64,000 nt of DNA from Ruegeria sp. THAF57 (GTDB lineage Bacteria; Pseudomonadota; Alphaproteobacteria; Rhodobacterales; Rhodobacteraceae). A program made the translations under genes and the position numbers. The stretch's first letter is position 1, and each line of letters opens with the position of its first letter. Below are positions 18,990 through 29,898 of the stretch, one piece after another. The notes beneath the pieces were generated by a model. That model worked only from the letters and a program-made list of their open reading frames with translations, had not been told where the DNA came from and searched no databases. Location of the stretch: contig NZ_CAIWNQ010000004.1 in the NCBI RefSeq assembly GCF_903914075.1, forward strand, positions 248,001 to 312,000, read 5' to 3'.

Positions 18990-19735
18990 AGCTAAGAGAG
19001 TATCTCCATTTTCTCAGCTATACAAAAACGCTGGAGGAGCTTTGGGACGCTCATTGCAGGCAAATGGCCGAGTATGGTTTCAATCGCCTGCTCTATGGGT
19101 TCACGCGCTATAGAACTGAAACGTCGTTGGGTGATCCCGAAGACTTTGTGATCCTGACCAACCACGGCAGGGATTATCTGGACGGGTTCCTGCGGGATGG
19201 TCTGTATTTCAACGCTCCGATGTTGAAATGGGCGTTGCAGAACGAAGGCGCCGGTAGTTGGAAAATTACTCAGGACATGATGGAGGACGGCACGCTTACA
19301 GAGCTTGAGCGCAAAGTTATTGAGTTCAATCGTTCCAAGGGTGTCGCGGCTGGTTATACGGTCAGCTTCAATTCGGTGTCTATGCGTTCGAAGGGGGCAA
19401 TCTCTCTTTCAGGCTGCGGTTCGCGCACACAGGAAGAAGTTGATGAGGTTTGGGCCGAGCATGGCGAAGACATTTTGTTAATGAACAATGTCGCGCATCT
19501 CAAGATTTTGACCCTGCCCTATAATGCCCCCAACCGCGCGCTGACCAAGCGGCAGCGCGAAGCTCTGGAATGGGTGGGCGACGGTAAGACGACGCAGGAC
19601 ATCGCCCTGCTGATGGGGCTGACCGCAGCGACTGTCGAAAAGCATCTCAGGCTTGCACGAGAGTCGCTTGCCGTGGAAACGACGGCTCAAGCTGTTCTCA
19701 AAGCATCGCTGCAGAACCAAATGTTCATTATGTAG
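18986..19735 (+). CDS. LuxR-type solo transcriptional regulator (autoinducer-binding domain plus HTH)
   Basis: A 249-residue protein with an autoinducer-binding-like domain (about 15-165) and a LuxR helix-turn-helix (about 186-240, LTKRQREALEWVGDGKTTQDIALLMGL). By motif alignment the acyl-homoserine-lactone pocket is altered: positions matching TraR Trp57, Tyr61 and Asp70 read Tyr64, Phe68 and Ala77, while Trp92 matches Trp85. No luxI synthase is present in the window. The start overlaps the aroQ stop by ATGA. It is probably a LuxR solo with a non-standard ligand or none; the residue alignment is by eye. Confidence 0.88.
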   Translation: MKLREYLHFLSYTKTLEELWDAHCRQMAEYGFNRLLYGFTRYRTETSLGDPEDFVILTNHGRDYLDGFLRDGLYFNAPMLKWALQNEGAGSWKITQDMMEDGTLTELERKVIEFNRSKGVAAGYTVSFNSVSMRSKGAISLSGCGSRTQEEVDEVWAEHGEDILLMNNVAHLKILTLPYNAPNRALTKRQREALEWVGDGKTTQDIALLMGLTAATVEKHLRLARESLAVETTAQAVLKASLQNQMFIM

Positions 19736-19953
19736 GCAAAATCGCTGAGCAATTGACGCTTCTCTGCGTCAATTTACCTTAGGTAAGGAAAACATGACTT
19801 CCCGAATCTGAGCGTTTGGTTGCAAAGTGATATTGTTCCGTGAGTGGTGGCTTTAGCCTGGGAACATTTGGTCGGATCTTTGCAATAACAAAGCTCTCTG
19901 ATCGCTCTGGCAAAGGGGCGTCTATTCGTCCACGTACCTATGTCGGAAATTGT

Positions 19954-20031
19954 GGGGGGCCTCGACCATCCCCATCATGCGGGGCCCCTCATTCTAACCA
20001 ACAATCACAGGACACTTCGGTGTCCTTTTTT
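19954..20031 (+). ncRNA. Candidate small RNA 3' portion with UUCG terminator
   Basis: GGGGGGCC (19954-19961) can pair with GGCCCCTC (19983-19990), followed by an unpaired A/C-rich stretch and a perfect AGGACAC-TTCG-GTGTCCT hairpin with T5 (20009-20031). The terminator is on the plus strand 274 bp after the last plus-strand gene, and the next gene (tsf) is on the other strand. Such an isolated terminator is typical of an sRNA. The 5' end and promoter were not found, so the extent is a minimum. Confidence 0.45.
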
Positions 20032-20044
20032 ATTTGCGCAAGCA

Positions 20045-20077
20045 AAAGGCCGGCCACGCAATGCGTCACCGGCCTTT
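20045..20077 (-). terminator. Terminator of the rpsB-tsf transcript
   Basis: 9-bp stem AAAGGCCGG/CCGGCCTTT with an inner ACGCA/TGCGT extension, T-rich on the minus strand. It lies 41 bp past the tsf stop; a second 7-bp hairpin (20085-20111) is closer to the gene. Confidence 0.75.
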
Positions 20078-20117
20078 GCAGTTATCTCAGAACCCAAAGC
20101 AGGTCCTGAGATTAAAA

Positions 20118-20993
20118 TTAGCCCTGAGCGGCTTTGGCAACTTCGGCTGCGAAGTCTTCTTTTTCGACAACGATGCCTTCGCCAACTTCCAAACGGACGA
20201 AGCCCGTGATGGTTGCTCCCGCTTCTTTGGCCGCTGCTTCAACGGTCAGGTCAGGGTTCACAACGAAGGACTGGTTCAGAAGGGTCGATTCTGCGACAAA
20301 TTTCTTCATGCGGCCTTCGATCATCTTCTCGATCACCTGCTCGGGCTTGCCGGATTCACGGGCGATGTCCATCTGAACCTGCTTTTCCTTCTCGACAACC
20401 GCCGGATCCATATCGGCCTCAGACAAAGCTGCCGGGTTCACAGCCGCGATGTGCATCGCAACCTGCTTGCCAATCGTTTCGTCGCCACCGGTCAGGGCGA
20501 CCAGAACGCCGATTTTGCCCATGCCGTTGGTGGCAGCGTTGTGGACGTAGGAGACAACGATATCGCCCGACAACTTGGCCATACGACGCACCGACATGTT
20601 TTCGCCGATGGTGGCGATCTTGTCGGTCAGCGTGTCTGCGACGTTTTTGCCGCCCAAGTCAGCCGCCAGCAGAGCTTCGACATTGTCGACGCCTTCAGCT
20701 GCATATGCGATCTTGCCAACCATTTCCTGGAACTCGGCGTTCTTCGCAACGAAGTCGGTTTCCGAGTTCACTTCGACAGCAACACCATTGCCACCGTCAA
20801 CGTGAACAGCAACCAGACCTTCTGCTGCGGTACGGCCCGATTTCTTGGCCGCCTTGGCCAGACCTTTGGTGCGCAGCCAATCAACGGCCTCGTCCATGTT
20901 GCCGCCGGTTTCGGTCAGCGCTTTTTTCGCGTCCATCATGCCTGCGCCGGTCGAGTCGCGCAGTTCTTTTACCATTGCTGCTGTGATTGCCAT
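20118..20993 (-). CDS. tsf: Elongation factor Ts
   Basis: Guanine-nucleotide exchange factor for EF-Tu, 291 residues. The N-terminal UBA-like module [24 protein letters not shown] and the signature [20 protein letters not shown] are followed by the core with [17 protein letters not shown] lies upstream of the start. It follows rpsB by 76 bp in the conserved rpsB-tsf operon, with a GC-rich hairpin (21023-21044) in between that may set the ratio of the two products. Confidence 0.97.
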   Translation of the reverse strand: MAITAAMVKELRDSTGAGMMDAKKALTETGGNMDEAVDWLRTKGLAKAAKKSGRTAAEGLVAVHVDGGNGVAVEVNSETDFVAKNAEFQEMVGKIAYAAEGVDNVEALLAADLGGKNVADTLTDKIATIGENMSVRRMAKLSGDIVVSYVHNAATNGMGKIGVLVALTGGDETIGKQVAMHIAAVNPAALSEADMDPAVVEKEKQVQMDIARESGKPEQVIEKMIEGRMKKFVAESTLLNQSFVVNPDLTVEAAAKEAGATITGFVRLEVGEGIVVEKEDFAAEVAKAAQG

Positions 20994-21022
20994 TTTTGGC
21001 TCTCCTCAATTCAAACGGAATT

Positions 21023-21044
21023 GGGGCAGGTCATACCCTGCCCC
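21023..21044 (-). terminator. Hairpin between rpsB and tsf
   Basis: GGGGCAGG/CCTGCCCC stem with a short loop in the rpsB-tsf spacer. There is no U-run, so it is more likely an attenuator or mRNA-stability element than a full terminator. Confidence 0.5.
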
Positions 21045-21069
21045 ATATGTCATTTACGTGACGGGCAGC

Positions 21070-21867
21070 TTACGCTTCGGCAGGGGTTTCTGCGTCGGCT
21101 TCTGCGGGCGCTTCTTCCGCAACGGCTTCTTCAACCGGAGCTTCTTCGAACGCGCCCAGGTCAACGCCTGCGGCACCCATCTGAGCGGTCATACCGTCCA
21201 GCGCAGCACGTGCTGCCAGGTCACAGTACAGGCCGATTGCGCGGGCTGCGTCGTCGTTGCCGGGGATGATGTAGTCCACACCATCGGGCGAGCAGTTGGT
21301 GTCGACAACAGCTACAACTGGGATACCCAGCTTGTTGGCTTCGGCGATTGCCAGTGCTTCTTTCTTGACGTCGATGACGAACAGCAGGTCAGGAACGCCG
21401 CCCATTTCGCGGATACCGCCCAGCGAAGCCTGCAGCTTGGCCTGGTCACGCTCCATGCCCAGACGCTCTTTCTTGGTCAGGCCTTCAGCGCCCGATTCCA
21501 TGGCTTCGTCGATCTGGTTCAGACGGTTGATCGACTGGGAAACGGTTTTCCAGTTGGTCAGAGTGCCGCCCAGCCAGCGGTGGTTCATGTAGTACTGAGC
21601 AGACTTTTCAGCCGCTTCGGCGATCGGGCCAGCGGCCTGACGCTTGGTGCCAACGAACAGAACGCGGCCACCTTTTGCGACGGTGTCACGAACGGCCTGC
21701 AGCGCCTGATCCAGCATCGGAACGGTCTGGGTCAGGTCCATGATGTGAATGCCATTGCGCGAGCCGTAGATGAACGGGCCCATGCGGGGATTCCAACGCT
21801 GTGTCTGGTGACCAAAGTGAACGCCAGCTTCCAGCAGCTGACGCATGGTGAACTCGGGAAGAGCCAT
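21070..21867 (-). CDS. rpsB: 30S ribosomal protein S2
   Basis: A 265-residue S2 with the start [20 protein letters not shown] and the typical [19 protein letters not shown] and [15 protein letters not shown] segments. After about residue 225 there is an acidic Ala/Glu tail ([20 protein letters not shown]) that ordinary S2 lacks but that is frequent in this order. ATG 21867 has AAGGA upstream; a longer frame would add 19 unrelated residues. Promoter-like hexamers lie at 21992-22020. Confidence 0.97.
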   Translation of the reverse strand: MALPEFTMRQLLEAGVHFGHQTQRWNPRMGPFIYGSRNGIHIMDLTQTVPMLDQALQAVRDTVAKGGRVLFVGTKRQAAGPIAEAAEKSAQYYMNHRWLGGTLTNWKTVSQSINRLNQIDEAMESGAEGLTKKERLGMERDQAKLQASLGGIREMGGVPDLLFVIDVKKEALAIAEANKLGIPVVAVVDTNCSPDGVDYIIPGNDDAARAIGLYCDLAARAALDGMTAQMGAAGVDLGAFEEAPVEEAVAEEAPAEADAETPAEA

Positions 21868-21952
21868 GCTATTTTCCTTTTCCGGTTTACGCCTTGGCGG
21901 GGGTGAAAGAAGCGGATGCTCCAACCGGCGGTCCTGATGAGGATGTCTCCCT

Positions 21953-21982
21953 CAAAAAGCCCAAACCCCGCCTGCGGGTTTG
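21953..21982 (-). terminator. Terminator-like hairpin ahead of rpsB
   Basis: CAAACCC(G)/(C)GGGTTTG stem followed on the minus strand by GGC and T5. It can end the olsB-olsA transcript, but it also lies immediately after the predicted rpsB start site. Confidence 0.7.
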
Positions 21983-21991
21983 AATGGCGCG

Positions 21992-22020
21992 CGTATACGG
22001 CAGGTTTAATAGCAGCGCAA
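21992..22020 (-). promoter_or_regulatory. Predicted sigma-70 promoter of rpsB-tsf
   Basis: Minus strand TTGCGC, 17 bp, TATACG. The start site would fall near 21985, giving a leader of about 115 nt that begins with the hairpin at 21962-21982. Confidence 0.5.
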
Positions 22021-22033
22021 GAGGCTTTTGCCC

Positions 22034-22870
22034 TTAATTTTCAAGCTGCGCCAGACTGTGAGCGTGACGAACGGCCGCTTCGCAATGCGCAGCCAGTTCC
22101 TTGCGGTTGGCGAAGTCGCTGACCTTAGCGGGTGTGTGGTAAATCAATTCGATAGACCCCTGCCGCCGTGCCCCGAGTGTTTTCAGTAGATGCGGTCCGA
22201 AGTCCATGTCGCCCCACCATCCGTAAAACCTGTCTGGCTTACCTCGGGGCGCGTGATAGATCACCGAAACCGGCTGTACGTACATGAAGTCACGTAGTTC
22301 ATCTGTGAAGAACGCCGCAAAGAGCGTTGTTTTAAATGGTAAAACGCGCAATCCGTCCGTCGATGTGCCCTCGGGGAAGAACAGCAATTTGTGACCGGCG
22401 GTCAAACGCTCTTGAAAAAGAAGCGTCTGTTCGCGCGCCTTTTTGCGGTTTCTTTCGATGAAAACCGTGCCAGTTGCGCGGGCCAGCCAACCGATGCCGG
22501 GCCACTTGGCGACCTCGGCCTTCGACACAAAGTATACTCTTTTGCGCGCGTTCAGCGAAAAAATGTCCAGCCAGGATGAGTGGTTTGCGACAACCGCTCC
22601 GCGCTGCGTCATCAACTCTCCAGACGCTTTGAACCCGATGCCGAGAATACGCAGAGCATTTCGGCAGACGAATTGCGTAATGAACGGAGTCACCGGACGA
22701 CGCAGCCCGAAAAAGGGAATTTCGATCAGACGCAGGACGAGAAGGATGGCGAGGCCGCCAAGCAGCAACACAACCAACGGTACACCCCGCAGAATGGCAA
22801 GCGCCCAGCCCGAAAGGCCAAGTTCTATAGGGTCAGGGGCATCTTCGCTGTGCCAGGACGATTCACTCAA
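22034..22870 (-). CDS. olsA: Lyso-ornithine lipid O-acyltransferase (PlsC family)
   Basis: A 278-residue acyltransferase with membrane segments near residues 25-50. The acyltransferase motifs are present: NHSSWLDIF (the H-x4-D catalytic pair), then the ERNRKKAREQ block, FPEGTSTDG and PVSVIYHAPRG. It is preceded by olsB with only 4 bp between, which assigns it to the second step of ornithine-lipid synthesis, acylating lyso-ornithine lipid, rather than to general phosphatidate synthesis. In related marine bacteria OlsA also serves glutamine lipids. Without the neighbour it could only be called PlsC-like. Confidence 0.88.
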   Translation of the reverse strand: MSESSWHSEDAPDPIELGLSGWALAILRGVPLVVLLLGGLAILLVLRLIEIPFFGLRRPVTPFITQFVCRNALRILGIGFKASGELMTQRGAVVANHSSWLDIFSLNARKRVYFVSKAEVAKWPGIGWLARATGTVFIERNRKKAREQTLLFQERLTAGHKLLFFPEGTSTDGLRVLPFKTTLFAAFFTDELRDFMYVQPVSVIYHAPRGKPDRFYGWWGDMDFGPHLLKTLGARRQGSIELIYHTPAKVSDFANRKELAAHCEAAVRHAHSLAQLEN

Positions 22871-22874
22871 CGCT

Positions 22875-23630
22875 TCATGCTCCGCTATAAATTCGCCGTT
22901 GGCGTTCGTTCATGCGCGCCGTGTCGAGGATCAGGCACACATCCGTTGTGTTAAAGGCGTGGTCGATGAACGCCCCCTCGCCCACGAACCCGCCCAGCCG
23001 TAGATAGGCTTTGATCAGAGCGGGTACCTGCACCATGGCCGCCCGACGATCTAACGCGTCCGCGTTGACAATATTCATCGACTGAAACACGTCGGGTTGC
23101 GCCCGGACCCTTAAGTCAGGTGGGGCAAGATGGTTGTGATGCAGCATGGACAGAGGCTGCGCCAGAGGCTGCACATCGGTGCCGTGAAAGCTGGCAACGC
23201 CGAACAGAACCTCGATCTGTCGTTCGGCCACATAGGTCGCCAAGCCATTCCACAGATGGTACATCGCCGTACCACCACGATAGTCGGGGTGCAGGCAGGA
23301 ACGACCCAGTTCCAACAGCTTGCGCCCGCTGTCTTTCAGGACAGTTAAATCGTATTCGTCTTCAGAATAGAATTGGCCCAATTCAGCGGCACGTTCGCCC
23401 GGTAACAACCTGTAAACGCCCACAGTTTCACCGCTCTGGTCGTCGATGGCCAGCATGTGGTCGAAATAGGGATCGAAGCGATCCCGCTCAAGCCCGGCCT
23501 CGTGGTCGACCATCTCTCCGCCGCCGCCCAGTTCGCGCACGAACACGTCATAGCGAAGGTGCTGCGCCGCGCGCAGTTCGGCCTCTGTCTCGGCAAGTTT
23601 GACGGTGAAGGATGGGCCCGCGTCCGGCAT
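22875..23630 (-). CDS. olsB: L-ornithine N-alpha-acyltransferase
   Basis: GNAT-fold enzyme of 251 residues that transfers a 3-hydroxyacyl group from ACP to the alpha-amino group of ornithine, giving lyso-ornithine lipid. The OlsB marks are AQHLRYDVFVRELG near residue 20, DHMLAIDD, VGVYRLLPGERA, and the ELGRSCLHPDYRGG acetyl-CoA-type block. The C-terminal KAYLRLGGFVGEGAFIDHAFNTTDVCLILDT segment is typical. The pair olsB-olsA forms a two-gene operon. A one-mismatch CtrA-like site (TTAA-N7-TAAA) lies at 23708-23722, 78 bp upstream. Confidence 0.92.
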   Translation of the reverse strand: MPDAGPSFTVKLAETEAELRAAQHLRYDVFVRELGGGGEMVDHEAGLERDRFDPYFDHMLAIDDQSGETVGVYRLLPGERAAELGQFYSEDEYDLTVLKDSGRKLLELGRSCLHPDYRGGTAMYHLWNGLATYVAERQIEVLFGVASFHGTDVQPLAQPLSMLHHNHLAPPDLRVRAQPDVFQSMNIVNADALDRRAAMVQVPALIKAYLRLGGFVGEGAFIDHAFNTTDVCLILDTARMNERQRRIYSGA

Positions 23631-23728
23631 CTGAGGTTCCGTGTTGTTTCAGCGCTGATACCGCAGGTTTCGGGGGGATGGCAACATAGGGTAAGACCGA
23701 CCGGACGTTAACCTTTCCTAAACCAGTT

Positions 23729-23911
23729 TCACGGATCAAAGACGGGCATCAGGGCGATGCGCGATCCGTCAATCACCACTTTCCCCTGCTCGCGGAAGTT
23801 AACGGTGATTTTGCCACCGATATTGGACTGCACCTGTCCAATGCCCCAATCAGGGAAATCGGGGTGGCGGACATACATGCCCGGTGCAAGAATGGCATTG
23901 AGGTCTGACAT
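23729..23911 (-). CDS. DUF3553 small protein
   Basis: A 60-residue protein made of one DUF3553 domain (MSDLNAILAPGMYVRHPDFP start, then WGIGQVQSN and VNFREQGKVVID). The same fold-like SH3-type element appears at the end of some UvrD/PcrA helicases, suggesting nucleic-acid or protein contact, but the function of the free domain is unknown. ATG 23911 fits the domain start. It is divergent from chpT with only 43 bp between. Confidence 0.82.
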   Translation of the reverse strand: MSDLNAILAPGMYVRHPDFPDWGIGQVQSNIGGKITVNFREQGKVVIDGSRIALMPVFDP

Positions 23912-23954
23912 GACTGGGCTCCGGGTCCGGTGGCAGATACAGCAGGAGGTACGC

Positions 23955-24551
23955 ATGAGCGCTACAGACGTCAACCTGGCCGAACTGATCGGCTCGCGGA
24001 TCTGCCACGACCTGATCAGCCCAATTGGCGCGATCACCAACGGGCTGGAGCTGTTACAGATGGTTGGCGGTACGCAAGGCCCCGAGATGGAGCTGATCGC
24101 AGGCAGCGTGGGCAGCGCCGGGGCGCGGATAAGGTTCTTTCGCGTGGCCTTCGGGTCCGCAAGTGATCAGCCCCTTGGTCGAGCTGAAGTCACCGAACTT
24201 TTGAACGATGTGGAAAAGGCAGGTCGGGTGCGCGTGAGCTGGCATTTGACCGAAGCGGTTCCGCGCAATCAGGTCAAACTGGCGTTTCTGGCGATGATGT
24301 GCTGCGAAAGCGCGATGCCACTGGGCGGTGAGGTCAAAGTGCAAAATGACGGGCGAAACTGGGTCGTCATAGGCGTTGCCGACAGGCTCAACCTTGATGG
24401 TGACCTTTGGAAAAACCTGCCAACGGGCCGTTTTGTTGACAAAGTGACCCCGGCGCAGGTGCAATTCGCCCTTCTGCCGGATACAGCCGCTGCAATGGGG
24501 CGACGGGTTGCAGTAGAGACCACCGCAACCCGAATTGTGATCCGGTACTAA
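23955..24551 (+). CDS. chpT: Histidine phosphotransferase ChpT
   Basis: A 198-residue dimeric phosphotransferase that passes phosphate from the CckA kinase to CtrA and CpdR. The phospho-acceptor is His18 in [20 protein letters not shown], the hallmark of the family; the second half is a degenerate histidine-kinase ATPase fold ([20 protein letters not shown], then VIGVADRL). An ideal AGGAGGT precedes the ATG. ctrA and sciP are 30 kb away in the same window; cckA is not present. The stop overlaps that of the convergent proA by 4 bp. Confidence 0.92.
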   Translation: MSATDVNLAELIGSRICHDLISPIGAITNGLELLQMVGGTQGPEMELIAGSVGSAGARIRFFRVAFGSASDQPLGRAEVTELLNDVEKAGRVRVSWHLTEAVPRNQVKLAFLAMMCCESAMPLGGEVKVQNDGRNWVVIGVADRLNLDGDLWKNLPTGRFVDKVTPAQVQFALLPDTAAAMGRRVAVETTATRIVIRY

Positions 24552-25810
24552 CTGCGGACGGTGCCGTTCCCGCGAACCAGATATTTGAAACTGGTCAGTT
24601 GTGCTGCACCAACTGGGCCACGCGCATGCATTTTACCCGTGGCAATGCCGATTTCTGCACCCATGCCAAACTCCCCCCCATCGGCGAATTGGGTCGAGGC
24701 ATTGTGCATTAGGATCGCGCTGTCGAGACGTTCAAAGAACCGATCTGCGGCGGCCTGATCTTCGGTGATGATGCAATCCGTATGGTTCGAACCAAATTGA
24801 CGGATGTGCGCGATTGCCGTGTCAATATCCTGTACGGGTTTGGCGGCAATGATGCTGTCCAGGAACTCTTTGCCCCAATCCTCGGCAGTTGCGTCAATGG
24901 TGCCTTCGATAGCCAGAGAACCTTCTGCGTGAACCTCGACACCTGCCGCCAGTAACTCCTGTATGACGCTTTGGCCTAATGTCTCGGCTATGTCCTCGTG
25001 AATAAGCAGGCATTCAGCAGCCCCGCAAATTCCGGTGCGCCGCGTTTTGGCGTTCAGCACGACATCCAGCGTTTTCTGCATATCTGCGGTTTTGTCGACA
25101 TAGATGTGCACGATCCCTTCGAGATGCGCAAAGACCGGTACGCGGGCTTCGCGTTGCACCAACCCAACCAGACCTTTGCCGCCGCGCGGGACAATGACGT
25201 CGACATAGTCGGTCATTCGCAACAATTCCTGAACGGCCGCCCTATCCCGTGTGGGGACTAACTGAATAGCGTCTTCGGGCAGGTTCGCGGCCTTCAATCC
25301 TTCGACCAGGCAGGCATGGATCGCGCTCGAAGAGTGAAAGCTCTCGGACCCGCCGCGCAGGATCACGGCATTCCCTGATTTCAGGCACAAGGCACCGGCA
25401 TCCGCCGTCACGTTCGGGCGACTTTCATAGATGACGCCAATGACGCCGAGCGGTGTACGCACGCGCTGAATGTTGAGGCCGGACGCCATGTCCCATTCGG
25501 AAAGAACCTCACCGACTGGGTCAGCCTGATCAGCCACGGTTAGCAGCCCATCGACCATACCTTGCACACGGGCTTCGTCCAGCTTCAGACGATCCATCAT
25601 GGCCGGGCTCAGGCCCTTTTCGCGCCCGAACTCGAGGTCTTTCTTGTTGGCTTCGATGATCTCTGCGCGACGTGCCCATACTGCATCGGCGGCGGCGATC
25701 AGGGCGGCGTGCTTACGCTCGGCACTGGCAAAAGCCAGTTCGGACGAAGCGGCCTTCGCCCGTGCACCGAGATCAGCCATCAGGGCGGGAATGCTGTCAA
25801 AATCCTTCAT
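24548..25810 (-). CDS. proA: Glutamate-5-semialdehyde dehydrogenase
   Basis: Second proline-biosynthesis enzyme, reducing glutamyl phosphate with NADPH; 420 residues, standard length. Marks seen are [49 protein letters not shown] and the catalytic cysteine in [14 protein letters not shown]. It follows proB by 25 bp in an obgE-proB-proA operon and ends by overlapping chpT tail to tail. Confidence 0.97.
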   Translation of the reverse strand: MKDFDSIPALMADLGARAKAASSELAFASAERKHAALIAAADAVWARRAEIIEANKKDLEFGREKGLSPAMMDRLKLDEARVQGMVDGLLTVADQADPVGEVLSEWDMASGLNIQRVRTPLGVIGVIYESRPNVTADAGALCLKSGNAVILRGGSESFHSSSAIHACLVEGLKAANLPEDAIQLVPTRDRAAVQELLRMTDYVDVIVPRGGKGLVGLVQREARVPVFAHLEGIVHIYVDKTADMQKTLDVVLNAKTRRTGICGAAECLLIHEDIAETLGQSVIQELLAAGVEVHAEGSLAIEGTIDATAEDWGKEFLDSIIAAKPVQDIDTAIAHIRQFGSNHTDCIITEDQAAADRFFERLDSAILMHNASTQFADGGEFGMGAEIGIATGKMHARGPVGAAQLTSFKYLVRGNGTVRS

Positions 25811-25835
25811 CTCAGGTGCCTTTCTCGTGTGTTTG

Positions 25836-27973
<2,138 letters not shown>

Positions 27974-28001
27974 CTACTGCAAAGGCCCCATCGGCCACAA
28001 G

Positions 28002-28538
28002 TCAGAGTTTCTTTGTATATGTCCAGGTGGGCACATTTGCATCGCGCGCCACCGAATAGCTTTCCGCATCGCCCAGATATTCAAACCCACAATGAGTCAG
28101 AACCCGCGCCGAGGCAGGGTTGTCCTGAAATACACTGGCGAACATGTTGGCGTTCTCCAACGGGTTGGAGTTTACCAACGCTTCTACAGCCAGCGAAGCG
28201 ACGCCCGTGTTCCAGTAGACGGGCGCGACCCAATAGCCAACCTCGGATTGGTTGCGATCCAGTCGCGTCAACGAAATCAAGCCAATAAGCTCGGGGCCGC
28301 CATCCTTGGTCGCGTCCATGGCCCAAACATCCTCGTCCCGGTCATCGGACATGGCACGGGTCACAAAGGCTTCGGTCGATCCAGGCGGCAGCGGATGTGG
28401 GATTGCTGTCGTCATCCGCGCCACGCGTTCATCACCTGCATAGTGTTCAATGAGACCCATATCCGACCGGCGCAACGGGCGCAGGTCGAACCGCTCGGTT
28501 TCTATCACCGGCTGGTTTATTATTGTCTCAAGCTTCAT
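28002..28538 (-). CDS. GNAT-family N-acetyltransferase (RimJ/RimL-like)
   Basis: A 178-residue acetyltransferase with ETERFDLRPLRRSDMGLIEHYAGD near the start, GLISLTRLDRNQSEVGYWVAP in the middle, and the NPASARVLTHCGFEYLGDAE acetyl-CoA segment. It resembles enzymes acetylating ribosomal proteins or small amines; the substrate is unknown. ATG 28538 overlaps the stop of the 55-residue membrane protein by 4 bp. Placement between rpmA and obgE is common in Rhodobacterales. Confidence 0.88.
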   Translation of the reverse strand: MKLETIINQPVIETERFDLRPLRRSDMGLIEHYAGDERVARMTTAIPHPLPPGSTEAFVTRAMSDDRDEDVWAMDATKDGGPELIGLISLTRLDRNQSEVGYWVAPVYWNTGVASLAVEALVNSNPLENANMFASVFQDNPASARVLTHCGFEYLGDAESYSVARDANVPTWTYTKKL

Positions 28539-28702
28539 GAGTGCGTTCCTCCTCCGAACAACACGTAAATTGCGGACGCAACAGTGAAACCAATTAACGC
28601 CCACATCAGATATTTGCGGCCCAGACGATCTTCAACCGCATGGGCAATCCGTCCCTGAAACAGGGGTGGTATGGTGCTTGCTGCGTGTGTCATCGGGCTC
28701 AT
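28535..28702 (-). CDS. Small single-pass membrane protein, 55 residues
   Basis: Starts MSPMTHAASTIPPLFQGRIA, then a basic, charged stretch (HAVEDRLGRKY) and one membrane helix (about residues 32-49, LMWALIGFTVASAIYVLFGG). The stop overlaps the start codon of the GNAT gene (ATGA), strong evidence of translation as part of that operon. No clear ribosome site precedes the ATG; the Met at position 4 is an alternative start. Positive residues before the helix suggest a cytoplasmic N-terminus. Function unknown. Confidence 0.65.
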   Translation of the reverse strand: MSPMTHAASTIPPLFQGRIAHAVEDRLGRKYLMWALIGFTVASAIYVLFGGGTHS

Positions 28703-28730
28703 AGGTCAAAACTGTGTTAAAAACGAGAAA

Positions 28731-28757
28731 GGGGACCGGCATTTTCTGCCGGTCCCC
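28731..28757 (-). terminator. Terminator of rplU-rpmA
   Basis: Perfect 11-bp stem GGGGACCGGCA/TGCCGGTCCCC with a 5-nt loop; the minus strand continues TTTCTCGTTTTT. It lies 30 bp after the rpmA stop and separates the ribosomal genes from the obgE operon. Confidence 0.88.
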
Positions 28758-28787
28758 CATTTATTTCTAAACCTTATGGGTTTCGGC

Positions 28788-29057
28788 TTACTCTGCGGCC
28801 TCCGCCACTGGCAGGACCGAAATAAAGGTGCGGTTCTTGAGCCCCTTATGGAACTTCACGGCGCCATCAACAGTTGCAAAGATTGTGTGATCCTTGCCCA
28901 TGCCAACGCCTTCGCCCGGCCAGAACTTGGTGCCGCGCTGACGTACGATGATGTTGCCTGCGATGGCAGCTTGGCCACCATAGAGTTTTACGCCAAGGCG
29001 ACGACCCGCTGAGTCGCGACCGTTACGGGAGGAACCGCCAGCTTTTTTATGTGCCAT
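28788..29057 (-). CDS. rpmA: 50S ribosomal protein L27
   Basis: An 89-residue L27, whose N-terminal arm reaches the peptidyl-transferase centre. The start [20 protein letters not shown] and the [21 protein letters not shown] segment are diagnostic. It follows rplU by 11 bp. No N-terminal cleavage extension of the Firmicutes kind is present. Confidence 0.98.
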   Translation of the reverse strand: MAHKKAGGSSRNGRDSAGRRLGVKLYGGQAAIAGNIIVRQRGTKFWPGEGVGMGKDHTIFATVDGAVKFHKGLKNRTFISVLPVAEAAE

Positions 29058-29068
29058 TCTCTCTCTCC

Positions 29069-29689
29069 TTAGCCTTTGGCCAGTTCTTTGGCCTGTTCAA
29101 CCCATTCGGGTTTCACTTTGACGGTGTCGATAGCAGCAATCTGCTCGTCCGACAAGGCGGCCAGAGCGGCAAAGCTCTCGATACCTGCGTCGTTCAGCTT
29201 TTTGGCGGCGGCGGGGCCGACACCGTTCAGCTTGGTCAGATCGTCAGCGGCAGCAGCAGCAGCGGGTGCTTCTGCTTTGGCTTCAGCTTTCTTCGCTGCA
29301 GGCTTTTTCGCCGCCGGAGCAGCTTCGCCAGCCGGTGCGGAACCGGTTGCAGCTTTGATGCCCGACTTGTCAGCGCCCGACGACAGGATGTCGGTGATCT
29401 TGACCAGAGTCAGTTTCTGACGGTGGCCAACGGTACGCTTCGAGCTGTGCTTACGACGGCGCTTGACGAATTTGATGACCTTGTCACCTTTGATCTGTTC
29501 GATCACTTCGGCCTGAACGCCTGCGCCTTCAACGAAAGGTGCGCCAACAACCGGAGCGTCACCGCCCAGCATCAGAACATCGTTGAATTGAACTTTTTCA
29601 CCTGCGTCGGCAGCCAGCTTTTCAACGCGGAGGATATCGCCCGCCTGAACCTTGTACTGCTTGCCGCCAGTCTTGAGGACCGCAAACAT
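29069..29689 (-). CDS. rplU: 50S ribosomal protein L21 with C-terminal extension
   Basis: A 206-residue L21, about twice the usual 103. Residues 1-100 are the L21 domain ([20 protein letters not shown] to [16 protein letters not shown]). Residues 101-150 form a Lys/Ala/Pro-rich linker. Residues 150-206 form a helix-hairpin-helix-like module ([20 protein letters not shown], then [17 protein letters not shown]), similar to those of DNA-binding proteins. Long L21 is recurrent in Rhodobacterales. The role of the tail is unknown; RNA binding is the natural guess. Confidence 0.96.
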   Translation of the reverse strand: MFAVLKTGGKQYKVQAGDILRVEKLAADAGEKVQFNDVLMLGGDAPVVGAPFVEGAGVQAEVIEQIKGDKVIKFVKRRRKHSSKRTVGHRQKLTLVKITDILSSGADKSGIKAATGSAPAGEAAPAAKKPAAKKAEAKAEAPAAAAAADDLTKLNGVGPAAAKKLNDAGIESFAALAALSDEQIAAIDTVKVKPEWVEQAKELAKG

Positions 29690-29898
29690 TGCGTCTTTCC
29701 TTTGTCTAACCGCGTTCTATGGTCCCCTTGCGGGCATTAACGGCCTCAGCCACCTCGAACAGCGCGCCCTTTTCGGGCTGTGTGACGACCTTTCGGGGTA
29801 TCCCCTTGGGTCAATAATAACGAGACCCGGCGCGGAAAATCCGGCCGGGATGCGCGCTTATCCATAGATTGAAGAGGAAAGTCAACATCAAATACGGT

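Larger units (their letters stand above)
19736..20117. other. 382-bp gap with hairpins and a possible small RNA
   Basis: Just after the LuxR-type gene comes a perfect AATTGACGC/GCGTCAATT stem (19751-19774) without a T-run, then a near-palindrome TTACCTTAGGTAA. Further on are a GC-rich stem and a strong terminator (separate entries). No tRNA or open frame with a ribosome site is seen on the plus strand. Confidence 0.5.

Noticed and set aside
20034..21269. Long plus-strand open frame (about 411 codons) opposite tsf and rpsB
   Set aside because: Antisense to two certain ribosomal-translation genes; composition is a by-product of their codon bias and no family resemblance is seen.
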